Positions 1 to 5,565 are shown, numbered from the stretch's first letter. The stretch is DNA of 5,654 bases from DASSHC01 sp035693105 (GCA_035693105.1 DASSHC010000268.1:1-5654); one strand, 5' to 3'. Made by a program: numbers and translations. Notes: generated from the sequence alone by a model not told the origin.

Positions 1-220
1 CCAAGCGCTCCCGAAGGATTTGCTTGCCTCCCCTCGTAAGAGGCAAGCCCATGCGGTCTTACCCCCGGTTTCCCGGGGTTATCCCCCGCGCTTGGGCAGG
101 TTCCCCACGTGCTCCTCACCCGTCCGCCACGGTCGACCCCCGAAGGGGTTCCCGTCCGACTTGCATGCATTAGGCACGCCGCCAGCGTTGTTCCTGAGCC
201 AGGATCAAACTCTCCATCAA
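1..220 (-). rRNA. rrs: 16S ribosomal RNA, 5' end (partial)
   Basis: Read on the minus strand, 213 down to 194 is the universal bacterial 16S forward-primer site (AGAGTTTGATCCTGGCTCAG, E. coli positions 8-27). It is followed by AACGCTGGCGGCGTGCCTAA and TGCATGCAAGTCG, then by GGCGGACGGGTGAGGA and a GGGGAACCTGCCC stretch, all in normal 16S order. Counting back seven bases from the primer site places the mature 5' end near 220, give or take a few bases. Only about 220 nt of a roughly 1,500-nt gene are present; the rest lies beyond base 1. The variable parts look Chloroflexota/Thermomicrobia-like, which is an inference from memory. The 23S and 5S genes presumably follow outside the window. Confidence 0.97.
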
Positions 221-222
221 TA

Positions 223-237
223 GCACCTTCACGGTGC
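223..237 (-). other. Short hairpin just before the 16S 5' end
   Basis: The 5-bp stem GCACC/GGTGC with a 5-nt loop lies about 3 nt upstream of the predicted mature 16S 5' end on the minus strand. It would form in the precursor rRNA leader and could mark or shape the processing site. In most bacteria the main processing stem is formed with sequence beyond the 3' end of 16S, which is outside the window, so the role of this small hairpin is a guess. Confidence 0.4.
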
Positions 238-306
238 ATCTCTACTGGTTTGTCGATCCAGCTTCCTTGTGCAGAATTGCATCAAGGGGCATTCGATCAC
301 GCTTCA

Positions 307-320
307 GTTGTCAAAGTACC
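307..320 (-). promoter_or_regulatory. boxA-like antitermination sequence in the rRNA leader
   Basis: Minus strand 320 to 307 reads GGTACTTTGACAAC and continues TGAAG. This resembles the boxA element of rRNA leaders (E. coli TGCTCTTTAACAA), where NusB/NusE (S10) bind to protect the transcript from Rho. It lies about 90 nt before the 16S 5' end and downstream of both predicted promoters, as expected for boxA. The call rests on motif similarity and position. Confidence 0.6.
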
Positions 321-337
321 GGGGATCGCTACACATC

Positions 338-351
338 GAGCCTCGCGGCTC
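338..351 (-). other. GNRA-capped hairpin in the rRNA leader
   Basis: Minus strand 351 to 338 is GAGCC-GCGA-GGCTC: a 5-bp stem closed by a GCGA tetraloop, of the stable GNRA class. It lies between the proximal promoter and the boxA-like sequence. It has no T tract, so it is unlikely to be a terminator; a structural or antitermination role (boxB-like position) is inferred. Confidence 0.4.
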
Positions 352-384
352 TGAGGAGTCTTCCCTCTTACAGACGCACCGATA

Positions 385-413
385 AGTATACTCAACCAGC
401 CATGCCCCGTCAA
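385..413 (-). promoter_or_regulatory. rRNA promoter P2 (proximal)
   Basis: On the minus strand, -35 TTGACG (413-408), a spacer of exactly 17 bp (407-391) and -10 TATACT (390-385). Each hexamer matches the housekeeping sigma70/SigA consensus at five of six positions. Transcription would start near 378 and leave a leader of about 160 nt before 16S that includes the boxA-like sequence. Tandem promoters ahead of rRNA operons are common in bacteria, and a second one lies 89 bp upstream. Confidence 0.75.
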
Positions 414-448
414 GGGCAACCAACTGGCTTCGCCCAACCGGCGCCTGT

Positions 449-467
449 CGTCGTCGTGGTGACGACG
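449..467 (-). other. Palindrome at the predicted start of promoter P1
   Basis: CGTCGTC (449-455) and GACGACG (461-467) form a 7-bp inverted repeat around the 5-nt centre GTGGT. It covers the expected start site of the distal rRNA promoter P1 and the first 20 transcribed bases. It could be a protein-binding site on DNA or a 5'-terminal hairpin of the longer transcript. Nothing in the sequence decides between these. Confidence 0.4.
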
Positions 468-473
468 GGTCAG

Positions 474-503
474 AGTATAGCACCCACCTCCTGCCGGCGA
501 CAA
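474..503 (-). promoter_or_regulatory. rRNA promoter P1 (distal)
   Basis: On the minus strand, -35 TTGTCG (503-498), an 18-bp spacer and -10 TATACT (479-474). The -10 is identical to that of the proximal promoter. The -35 matches consensus at four of six positions and the spacer is one base longer than ideal, so this site is probably weaker or regulated. Predicted start is near 467. Its -35 lies only 7 bp from the -35 of the divergent plus-strand promoter, so the usual upstream contact region overlaps that promoter. Confidence 0.55.
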
Positions 504-510
504 GGGGTGC

Positions 511-539
511 TTGACCGGAATCCGCGCCCGCCGAATAAT
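511..539 (+). promoter_or_regulatory. Promoter of the peptidase C26 gene
   Basis: TTGACC (511-516), a 17-bp spacer and AATAAT (534-539) match the sigma70 consensus at five of six positions in each hexamer. The predicted start near 546 gives a 5' leader of about 48 nt before the ATG at 594. That start also argues against translation from the TTG at 552, which would lie too close to the transcript end to have a ribosome-binding site. Confidence 0.65.
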
Positions 540-579
540 CACCGCTGAGAGTTGAGGACACCGGCAGTCGTCCTGACGC

Positions 580-587
580 GAGAGGAA
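580..587 (+). promoter_or_regulatory. Shine-Dalgarno site setting the C26 gene start
   Basis: GAGAGGAA at 580-587 places its GAGG core 8 nt before the ATG at 594, a normal spacing. The in-frame TTG at 552 has no such site. The protein from 594 also begins directly with the family-typical MRKPLIGITP. Confidence 0.7.
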
Positions 588-593
588 CTCCGC

Positions 594-1343
594 ATGCGCA
601 AACCGCTCATCGGCATCACACCGTCCCCGGCGAGCGACGACCACGGGTCGCGCTACGCGCTCTCCCCGAACTACACCGAGGCAGTCGAGGCCGCCGGCGG
701 CGTCCCGGTCATCCTGCCGCCACAGCAGGGCAACGTCGATGAGCTGCTCGACGCGCTGGACGGCGTCATCCTCAGCGGCGGCGGCGATATCCGGCCGACC
801 GTCTACGGAGACAGCGAGCAGCACCCCGCCACCTACGGCATCCATGACCTGCGCGATCAATTCGAGCTGGAACTGGCGCGCAAGGCCGTCGCGCGCGACG
901 TCCCGCTGCTGGCCATCTGCCGCGGCATCCAGGTGCTCAACGTCGCCCTCGGCGGCACGCTGATTCAGGACATCGCCGGCCAGCACAGCGACCAGATCGA
1001 GCACCGTCAGAACCGCGGCGAGATCCCCGCTGCCGAGCCCAGCCACACCGTCGCCGCCACGCCCGGCTCGCTCTTGGCGCGCGTCTACGGCGCGACCGAG
1101 CTGCGGACCAACTCCTTCCACCACCAGGCGCTGCGCGACGTCAGCCCGGAGCTGCGCTCTATCGCCAGCGCGCCCGACGGCATCGTCGAGTCGGTCGAGC
1201 ACCCCGGCTGCCGCTGGCTGCTCGGGGTGCAATGGCACCCCGAGATGATGTTTCGCGCCCACGCGGAGCATCTCTCCCCCTTCCGGGCGCTCGTCGCAGC
1301 CGCCCGCGCCGCCCGACCGGCCCAGGCCGCCGCGGCCGACTGA
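594..1343 (+). CDS. Gamma-glutamyl-gamma-aminobutyrate hydrolase family protein (peptidase C26)
   Basis: A 249-aa class I glutamine amidotransferase-like hydrolase of the PuuD/peptidase C26 type, which cleave gamma-glutamyl amide bonds in the cytoplasm (PuuD acts on gamma-glutamyl-GABA in putrescine breakdown). The N-terminus KPLIGITP is typical of the family. DGVILSGGGDIRPTVYG (residues 56-72) is the oxyanion-region glycine loop. The nucleophile elbow AICRGIQ carries Cys109, and GVQWHPE near the C-terminus supplies His215 and Glu217, completing the catalytic triad. TNSFHHQAL (172-180) is another conserved family block. The length fits the family (about 250 aa). The Ala/Arg-rich tail (from about residue 233) looks disordered. 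The gene is monocistronic, reads away from the rRNA operon and converges on lon. No polyamine-pathway genes are nearby, so the substrate is unknown; a gamma-glutamyl peptide hydrolase of another pathway is equally possible. Confidence 0.93.
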   Translation: MRKPLIGITPSPASDDHGSRYALSPNYTEAVEAAGGVPVILPPQQGNVDELLDALDGVILSGGGDIRPTVYGDSEQHPATYGIHDLRDQFELELARKAVARDVPLLAICRGIQVLNVALGGTLIQDIAGQHSDQIEHRQNRGEIPAAEPSHTVAATPGSLLARVYGATELRTNSFHHQALRDVSPELRSIASAPDGIVESVEHPGCRWLLGVQWHPEMMFRAHAEHLSPFRALVAAARAARPAQAAAAD

Positions 1344-1365
1344 GCCGCGATCCGCCGTCGATAAG

Positions 1366-1400
1366 AAGCGGCCCCAGTCAAGGCCGGGGCCGCTTTCGTT
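1366..1400. terminator. Bidirectional terminator between convergent C26 gene and lon
   Basis: AAGCGGCCCC (1366-1375) and GGGGCCGCTT (1386-1395) form a perfect 10-bp stem with a 10-nt loop. On the plus strand it begins 22 nt after the C26 stop and is followed by TTCGTT. On the minus strand it begins 18 nt after the lon stop and is followed by CTTATC. The A/T ends of the stem give each strand a short T-rich tail, so it can serve both genes as an intrinsic terminator. The T tracts are short, and efficiency is not certain. Confidence 0.85.
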
Positions 1401-1413
1401 GCCGCTTGAGCTG

Positions 1414-3960
1414 CTAGCCGCGCGTCTCGCCTCGCTCGCGGGCGGCGGCGGCGACCGCATGGTGCTCGTTGCCGCCGTCGTGGGCCACGGCGTGCGGGCT
1501 CGACTGCTCGGCGTAGACACCGGGCAGCGCCACCCGCAGCACGTCGTCCATCGTCTCGGCCAGAACGAAGCGCATGTTCTCCTGCAGGGACGGCGGCAGG
1601 TCATCCAGATCCGGCTCGTTGCGCTTGGGCAGGATGAAGGTCGTGATGCCGGCCCGACCGGCCGCCAGCGCCTTCTCCTTGATGCCGCCCACCGGCAGCA
1701 CCTGCCCGCGCAGCGTGATCTCGCCGGTCATCGCCACCTTGTCCGCCACCGGCTCGCCCGACAAGAGCGACACCAGTGAGGTCGTCATGGTGATGCCGGC
1801 CGACGGCCCGTCCTTGGGGATCGCGCCCGCCGGCACGTGCAGGTGGATGTCGGTCTCCTTGAAGAAATCCGGCGCGATCCCGAGATCGCGGGCGCGCGAG
1901 CGCACGAAGCTGAGCGCCGCCTGCGCCGACTCCTTCATCACGTCGCCGAGCTGACCGGTCACGTTCAGGCTGCCGCGTCCCGGCATGCGGGTCGCCTCGA
2001 TGAACATGATGTCGCCGCCGACCGCGGTGACGCCGACGCCGACCGCGACACCCGGCTCCGCGGTCCGCTCCGAGAGCATCTCGTAGAAGAACCGCGGCTT
2101 GCCCAGGTACTCACGCACCTGCTCCACGCCGACCACTGGCGATACGTCTTTGCCCTCGGCGATCTGCGTGGCCACCTTGCGCGCGATCGTCGCGATCTCG
2201 CGCTCCAGGTTACGTACGCCCGCCTCGCGGGTGTAGTGCTGAGTCAGGTAGAGGATCGCGTCGTCGCCGAGCTGGATCGACTCCGGCTTGAGCGCGTGGC
2301 GCTTGAGCTGCTTCGGCAGCAGGTAGCGGCGCGCGATGTGGAGCTTCTCCTCATCGGTGTAGCCCGACAGCGTCAGGATCTCCATCCGGTCGCGCAGGGG
2401 CGGCGGGATGGTATCCAGCACGTTGGCCGTGGCGATGAACATCACCTTCGACAGATCGAAGGGCACGTCGAGGTAGTGATCGCGGAACGTGTTGTTCTGC
2501 TCCGGATCGAGCACCTCGAGCAAGGCCGACGAAGGATCGCCGCGCCAGTCCGCGCCGATCTTGTCGATCTCGTCCAGCACGAAGACCGGATCGTTGGCGC
2601 CGGCCCGGCGGATCGCCTGGATGATGCGCCCCGGCATGGCCCCGATGTAGGTGCGCCGGTGACCGCGAATCTCGGCCTCGTCGCGCACGCCACCCAGCGA
2701 CATGCGGGTGAACTCGCGCCCGAGGGCGCGGGCGATCGACTGTGCCAGGCTGGTCTTACCGACGCCCGGCGGCCCGACGAAGCAGAGGATCGGCTCGCGT
2801 CCTTCCTCGGCCTCCTCGCCCGCCTGCTCCTTGCGCAGCTTGCGCACGGCGAGGTACTCCAGGATGCGCTCCTTGAGCCGCTCCAGGTCGTAGTGGTCCT
2901 CGTCGAGCACCTGGCGGGTGTGGGCGATGTCGATCACGCCCTCGGTGCTGTGGTTCCAGGGCAGGCTCACCATCCAGTCGAGGTAGGTGCGGATCATGCC
3001 GTACTCGGCGGCGGCCGGCGGCAGCTTGCTCAGCCGCTCCAGCTCGCGCCGCGCCTCGCGCTCGGCCTCCTCCGGCATGCCCGCCTCGTCGATCTTGGCG
3101 CGCAACTCGTTGGTCTCGGCCTCCTGCTCGTTGGTCTCGCCGAGTTCCTTCTGGATCGCCTTCAACTGCTCGCGCAGGTAGAACTCGCGCTGGGTCTTGC
3201 CCACCTCCTCCTGGACGTCCTTCTGGATCTTCTTGCCCAGTTCCAGGAGGTCCAGCTCCTTGCTGAGATAGGCGCTCAGCTTCTGCAGCTTGGCCCGCGC
3301 CGAGTCCAGCTCCAGTAGCTCCTGCTTCTCCTCCGGCTCCATGCGCAGGTTACTGGCGATCAGGTAGACGAGGTGCATCGGATCCTCGACGTTCAACGCC
3401 GCGGTCACCAGTTCCTCTGGGAGATTGGAGACCAGCGCCACCATGCGCTGGAAGAGATCGACGACATTGCGCATCAGCGCCTTGACCTCGACCGAGTCCT
3501 CCACCTCGACCGGCAGATCCTCGACCCGTGCCGTGAGGAATGGCTCCTCCCCAACCCAGTCCAGGATCTTGATGCGCCGCAGGCCCTGCACCGCCAGCCG
3601 CACGGTGCCGTCGGGCACGCGCATCATCTGGTGGATGCTCGCCACGGTGCCGATCGTGTAGGTGTCGCCGGGGCCGGCCGTCTTCTGCTCGGGGTCCTTC
3701 TGCAGCACCAGGCCGACCAGCCGGTTCCCCGAGACGACATCATCGATCAGGCGCAGCGAGCGCGGCTGGCCGGCGGCCAGCGGCACCAGCGTCATCGGAA
3801 AGACGACCGTCCCCTTGAGCGGCAGGATCGGCAGCACGTCGGGCGTCTGCGGCTCGGTCTCGTCACCGGCCTGCTCGGCGCGCTCGGGCTCCAGGGTCTC
3901 TTCCTCGCGCGGCTCGCGCTCCTCCTGGGGCTCGTCGGTTATCTTGAATTTCTCGACCAT
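1414..3960 (-). CDS. lon: ATP-dependent endopeptidase Lon (LonA type)
   Basis: An 848-aa cytoplasmic AAA+ serine protease that unfolds and degrades damaged and some regulatory proteins. Residues 8-40 are a Glu/Pro-rich acidic extension. The Lon N-terminal substrate-recognition domain starts at LPILPLKGTVVFP (about 43) and runs to about 210, followed by a charged helical, probably coiled-coil region (about 210-310). The ATPase has Walker A GPPGVGKT (396-403), Walker B VFVLDEID (459-466), a sensor-1 region FIATAN (508-513) and GVRNLER (581-587, sensor 2). The protease domain has catalytic Ser720 in KDGPSAG and Lys761 in GGIKEK. A His/Ala-rich tail follows about residue 818. All key residues are present, so it should be active. 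Its Shine-Dalgarno lies inside the last codons of hsp20, 6 bp upstream, so it is very likely cotranscribed and translationally coupled with hsp20. Confidence 0.98.
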   Translation of the reverse strand: MVEKFKITDEPQEEREPREEETLEPERAEQAGDETEPQTPDVLPILPLKGTVVFPMTLVPLAAGQPRSLRLIDDVVSGNRLVGLVLQKDPEQKTAGPGDTYTIGTVASIHQMMRVPDGTVRLAVQGLRRIKILDWVGEEPFLTARVEDLPVEVEDSVEVKALMRNVVDLFQRMVALVSNLPEELVTAALNVEDPMHLVYLIASNLRMEPEEKQELLELDSARAKLQKLSAYLSKELDLLELGKKIQKDVQEEVGKTQREFYLREQLKAIQKELGETNEQEAETNELRAKIDEAGMPEEAEREARRELERLSKLPPAAAEYGMIRTYLDWMVSLPWNHSTEGVIDIAHTRQVLDEDHYDLERLKERILEYLAVRKLRKEQAGEEAEEGREPILCFVGPPGVGKTSLAQSIARALGREFTRMSLGGVRDEAEIRGHRRTYIGAMPGRIIQAIRRAGANDPVFVLDEIDKIGADWRGDPSSALLEVLDPEQNNTFRDHYLDVPFDLSKVMFIATANVLDTIPPPLRDRMEILTLSGYTDEEKLHIARRYLLPKQLKRHALKPESIQLGDDAILYLTQHYTREAGVRNLEREIATIARKVATQIAEGKDVSPVVGVEQVREYLGKPRFFYEMLSERTAEPGVAVGVGVTAVGGDIMFIEATRMPGRGSLNVTGQLGDVMKESAQAALSFVRSRARDLGIAPDFFKETDIHLHVPAGAIPKDGPSAGITMTTSLVSLLSGEPVADKVAMTGEITLRGQVLPVGGIKEKALAAGRAGITTFILPKRNEPDLDDLPPSLQENMRFVLAETMDDVLRVALPGVYAEQSSPHAVAHDGGNEHHAVAAAARERGETRG

Positions 3961-3966
3961 TGATTG

Positions 3967-4431
3967 TTACCTCTCCTGCTTGCTCGTTGACGCCGTGGTC
4001 GCCCGCGGCACGATCCTCGTGGCCTGTGGGCGCGGCAGCGTCACACGCAGGAAGCCGTTGTCGTAGATTGCCTCGACCGCGTCGAGCACAACTGTAAAGG
4101 GGAGAAAGACCTCCGCCTCGAACGGCCCGTAGGGGATGCCCATCTCGTAGTAGGTACGTTTGTGGTCTTTGGCGGGATTCGGGCGTACGCCGCTGATGCG
4201 CAAGACCGAGTCGTCGACCACGACGCTCAGATCCTGCTCGCAGATACCCGCCACCTCGGCCGTCACGACCAGGGCACCGTCGGATTCGTAGACTTCGACG
4301 CGCGGCCGCCAACGGCCGAAGCTGGTCCGCGCGAGGGACGGCGAGCCGACCACCATCGAGCGAAACAACTCTTCCATCTCCTGCTGAATCCGGCTCAATT
4401 CCCGGCCGCTCCGCCTCCGCACGATCAGCAT
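3967..4431 (-). CDS. Small heat shock protein, Hsp20/alpha-crystallin family
   Basis: A 154-aa ATP-independent holdase chaperone that binds unfolding proteins in the cytoplasm and keeps them refoldable or degradable. Residues 1-40 are the variable N-terminal arm, including amphipathic IQQEMEELFRSM. The alpha-crystallin domain spans about 41-135, beginning WRPRVEVYESDGALVVTAEVAG and ending with the signature AIYDNGFLRVTLP, whose G-x-L core is G126-F-L128. The short tail TRIVPRA lacks a clean I-x-I oligomerisation motif, having only Ile140-Val141. The start at 4431 is chosen because AAGGA sits 9 nt upstream and the protein then begins MLIVRRRSG; a longer in-frame reading to 4506 would add 25 atypical residues and has no comparable evidence. 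It is the first gene of the hsp20-lon operon, with the lon ATG 6 bp after its TAA stop. Confidence 0.95.
   Translation of the reverse strand: MLIVRRRSGRELSRIQQEMEELFRSMVVGSPSLARTSFGRWRPRVEVYESDGALVVTAEVAGICEQDLSVVVDDSVLRISGVRPNPAKDHKRTYYEMGIPYGPFEAEVFLPFTVVLDAVEAIYDNGFLRVTLPRPQATRIVPRATTASTSKQER
3969..3977 (-). promoter_or_regulatory. lon ribosome-binding site inside the hsp20 3' end
   Basis: Minus strand 3977 to 3969 reads AGGAGAGGT, with GAGG ending 9 nt before the lon ATG (3960). The site encodes the last codons of hsp20, and its final T is the first base of the hsp20 TAA. Ribosomes finishing hsp20 would therefore sit on the lon start region, the usual arrangement for translational coupling. 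Confidence 0.75.
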
Positions 4432-4453
4432 CGATTCACTTCCTTTGAGCGTG

Positions 4454-4470
4454 CCGTGCGATCCGCACGG
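4454..4470 (-). promoter_or_regulatory. Palindrome/hairpin in the hsp20 5' leader
   Basis: CCGTGCG (4454-4460) and CGCACGG (4464-4470) form a perfect 7-bp inverted repeat with a 3-nt centre. In the hsp20 mRNA it would fold about 7 nt upstream of the AAGGA ribosome-binding site (4445-4441). It could be a DNA operator or an RNA structure affecting translation. It is neither a CIRCE nor a HAIR sequence. It does not itself cover the Shine-Dalgarno, so a ROSE- or fourU-type thermometer is not supported. Confidence 0.5.
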
Positions 4471-4477
4471 GACCGCT

Positions 4478-4498
4478 TCCGTCCTGGCATCCGTCCTG
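4478..4498. repeat. 9-bp direct repeat in the hsp20 leader
   Basis: TCCGTCCTG occurs at 4478-4486 and again at 4490-4498, a period of 12 bp, followed by a partial TCCTG. It lies in the untranslated leader of hsp20, upstream of the palindrome at 4454-4470. It may be a tandem regulator site or chance slippage; function is unknown. Confidence 0.35.
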
Positions 4499-4542
4499 TC
4501 CTGCACGATGTATGCCGGTGCCAGCCGCCAGGATTCCGGGAG

Positions 4543-4571
4543 AGTATATCACCCGCGCAGAACAACTGCAA
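4543..4571 (-). promoter_or_regulatory. Promoter of the hsp20-lon operon
   Basis: On the minus strand, TTGCAG (4571-4566), a 17-bp spacer and TATACT (4548-4543). The spacer ends in TGA directly before the -10, making an extended -10 (TGATATACT), which can offset the weak -35 (three of six consensus bases). Predicted start is near 4536, giving a leader of about 105 nt. The -10 hexamer is the same as in both rRNA promoters, which suggests the housekeeping sigma factor. No CIRCE or HAIR operator is visible. Confidence 0.6.
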
Positions 4572-4692
4572 CCAAACGATCAGGTCGGTTGATTCGCATC
4601 GTATCAGGGTTTTGCGGACTGCCGGCTCCTCGCCGCGCTTGCGTGTTGGGCTCGGCAATGCGAAGATGCGCCGGTCGATGGATGCTTTCCAC

Positions 4693-4702
4693 GAGGAGGT
4701 GA
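4693..4702 (+). promoter_or_regulatory. Strong Shine-Dalgarno for the lactonase-family gene
   Basis: GAGGAGGTGA is an almost full complement of the 16S 3' end. Its GGAGG core ends 6 nt before the ATG at 4706, which fixes the start. No convincing plus-strand -35/-10 pair was found between the hsp20 promoter and this site. Confidence 0.85.
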
Positions 4703-4705
4703 AGC

Positions 4706-5398
4706 ATGCGCCTGTACGTGATGCAGCTCGGACTCAGCGGCGGCGGTTCGCCCGTGCCCGCCTATCTGATCCAGACCGACGACGGTCAAAACGTGCTGGT
4801 CGATACCGGCTACCCCCCGCAGGACTACACCGGCCCCGAAGCGCGCCTACCCGAGACCGACTTCGTCATCAACCGGTTGCGCGAGATCGGCCTGACGCCC
4901 AACGACATCGACTACGTGGTCGCCACGCACCTCGATGTCGACCACGCCGGCAGTCACGACCTCTTCCCTAACGCGCAGTTCATCGTCCAGGACGAGCATC
5001 TGAACGCGGCGCGCAGCATGCCGCGCTTCCAGGGCATTCGCGCGCACTGGGAGCACCCCAGTCTCAACTACCGCACCGTCAGCGGCGACACCGAGTTGCT
5101 CCCCGGCATCGAGCTGATCGAGTCGAGCGGACACGTGCCGGGGCACCAATCGGTGCTGGTGCGCCTGCCCCAAACCGGGCCAGTGCTGCTGGCGATCGAC
5201 GCCATCCCGCGCGACTTCACCGGCTACGCACCCGAGGAGCGGCCGACCGGCAGCTACGACAACGACGTCGATGGCACTCGCCGCAGCACCCGCAAGCTGG
5301 TCGACCTGGCGGAGCGCGAAGGCGTGGCGCTCACCATCCGCGGCCACGACGCGGAGCAGTGGAAGCAGCTCAAGAAGTCGCCGGAGTATTACGAGTAG
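4706..5398 (+). CDS. AHL lactonase-family metallo-beta-lactamase-fold hydrolase
   Basis: A 230-aa metal-dependent hydrolase related to the AiiA/quorum-quenching lactonase group, without signal peptide or membrane segment, so probably cytoplasmic. VLVDTGYP (30-37) is the conserved early strand-Asp block. The metal motif reads THLDVDHAG, giving His75, Asp77, Asp79 and His80; the usual family motif is HxHxDH, so Asp77 replaces the second His. Further metal residues are His143 in SGHVPGHQS, Asp165 in LLAIDAIP and His214 in IRGHDAEQW. That GHD-EQ ending and the terminal PEYYE resemble the end of AHL lactonases. Length is slightly shorter than AiiA (about 250 aa). AHL lactonases open the homoserine lactone ring, but the substrate here is uncertain; other lactones or esters are possible. 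The gene stands alone, divergent from hsp20. Confidence 0.85.
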   Translation: MRLYVMQLGLSGGGSPVPAYLIQTDDGQNVLVDTGYPPQDYTGPEARLPETDFVINRLREIGLTPNDIDYVVATHLDVDHAGSHDLFPNAQFIVQDEHLNAARSMPRFQGIRAHWEHPSLNYRTVSGDTELLPGIELIESSGHVPGHQSVLVRLPQTGPVLLAIDAIPRDFTGYAPEERPTGSYDNDVDGTRRSTRKLVDLAEREGVALTIRGHDAEQWKQLKKSPEYYE

Positions 5399-5410
5399 GG
5401 GAGGAGCGGC

Positions 5411-5471
5411 AACCCGCGCGCTCGGGGTGGCTGTGTTCCATGCAGCGTCGAGCCGCGTGACGCGCGGGGTT
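5411..5471. repeat. Spaced inverted repeat after the lactonase gene
   Basis: AACCCGCGCG (5411-5420) is matched by CGCGCGGGGTT (5461-5471), complementary except for one extra G, with about 40 nt between. It starts 12 nt after the lactonase stop. It lacks a T tract, so it would be a poor intrinsic terminator, though a long-loop hairpin here could still protect or end the transcript. Its right arm touches the inverted-repeat element that follows. Confidence 0.35.
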
Positions 5472-5514
5472 AATGGAGTTTGCGGAATTATCCTGGAGTT
5501 CCGTCGCCCACGCC

Positions 5515-5537
5515 GCGCTGGGCTAAAGCCGCAGCGC
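5515..5537. repeat. Internal hairpin 1 of the intergenic element
   Basis: GCGCTG-GGCT (5515-5524), AA, AGCC (5527-5530), one bulged G, and CAGCGC (5532-5537) form a 10-bp stem with a 2-nt apex as written, which in practice would open to a GGC/GCC stem with a 4-nt TAAA loop. It lies just left of a second hairpin; paired hairpins are typical of REP/BIME-type repeats. Confidence 0.6.
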
Positions 5538-5547
5538 TAACAGACGA

Positions 5548-5565
5548 AGCCTGTTGAAACAGGCT
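5548..5565. repeat. Internal hairpin 2 of the intergenic element
   Basis: AGCCTGT (5548-5554), loop TGAA, and ACAGGCT (5559-5565) form a perfect 7-bp stem. It is preceded by GACGA, giving GACGAAGCCTGTTGAAACAG, a pattern I associate from memory with interspersed repeats in Chloroflexota and some other GC-rich genomes. A related copy appears at 5629-5647. Confidence 0.6.

Noticed and set aside
552..593. An upstream TTG start that would lengthen the C26 protein by 14 residues
   Set aside because: No ribosome-binding site precedes it and it would be about 6 nt from the predicted transcript start; the ATG at 594 has a good Shine-Dalgarno and the family-typical N-terminus.
297..1604. A 435-codon minus-strand open frame across the rRNA leader, the C26 gene and the end of lon
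   Set aside because: It lies opposite a well-supported gene and crosses the rRNA promoters and the terminator. Its protein is Arg/Ala/Gly-rich with no recognisable domain, as expected from antisense reading of GC-rich codons.
1837..3318. A 493-codon plus-strand open frame opposite lon
   Set aside because: It is the antisense shadow of lon, with Leu/His/Arg/Val-rich composition and no domain, while lon has all its motifs intact on the other strand.
4432..4506. A longer hsp20 reading frame starting at 4506
   Set aside because: The extra 25 residues do not look like an Hsp20 arm and overlap the 5' leader palindrome and repeats; the start at 4431 has AAGGA at proper spacing.
4432..4540. A ROSE- or fourU-type RNA thermometer in the hsp20 leader
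   Set aside because: No U-rich stretch or UCC-containing segment clearly pairs with the AAGGA ribosome-binding site; the one strong hairpin leaves it free.
4639..4667. TTGCGT and GAAGAT, 17 bp apart, as a promoter for the lactonase gene
   Set aside because: The -10 matches consensus at only three of six positions, which is close to chance in this region. A real promoter must exist but I cannot place it.
4162..4971. A 269-codon plus-strand open frame spanning the hsp20-lactonase gap
   Set aside because: It runs antisense to hsp20 and out of frame over the lactonase start, and its product is Arg/Pro-rich with no domain.
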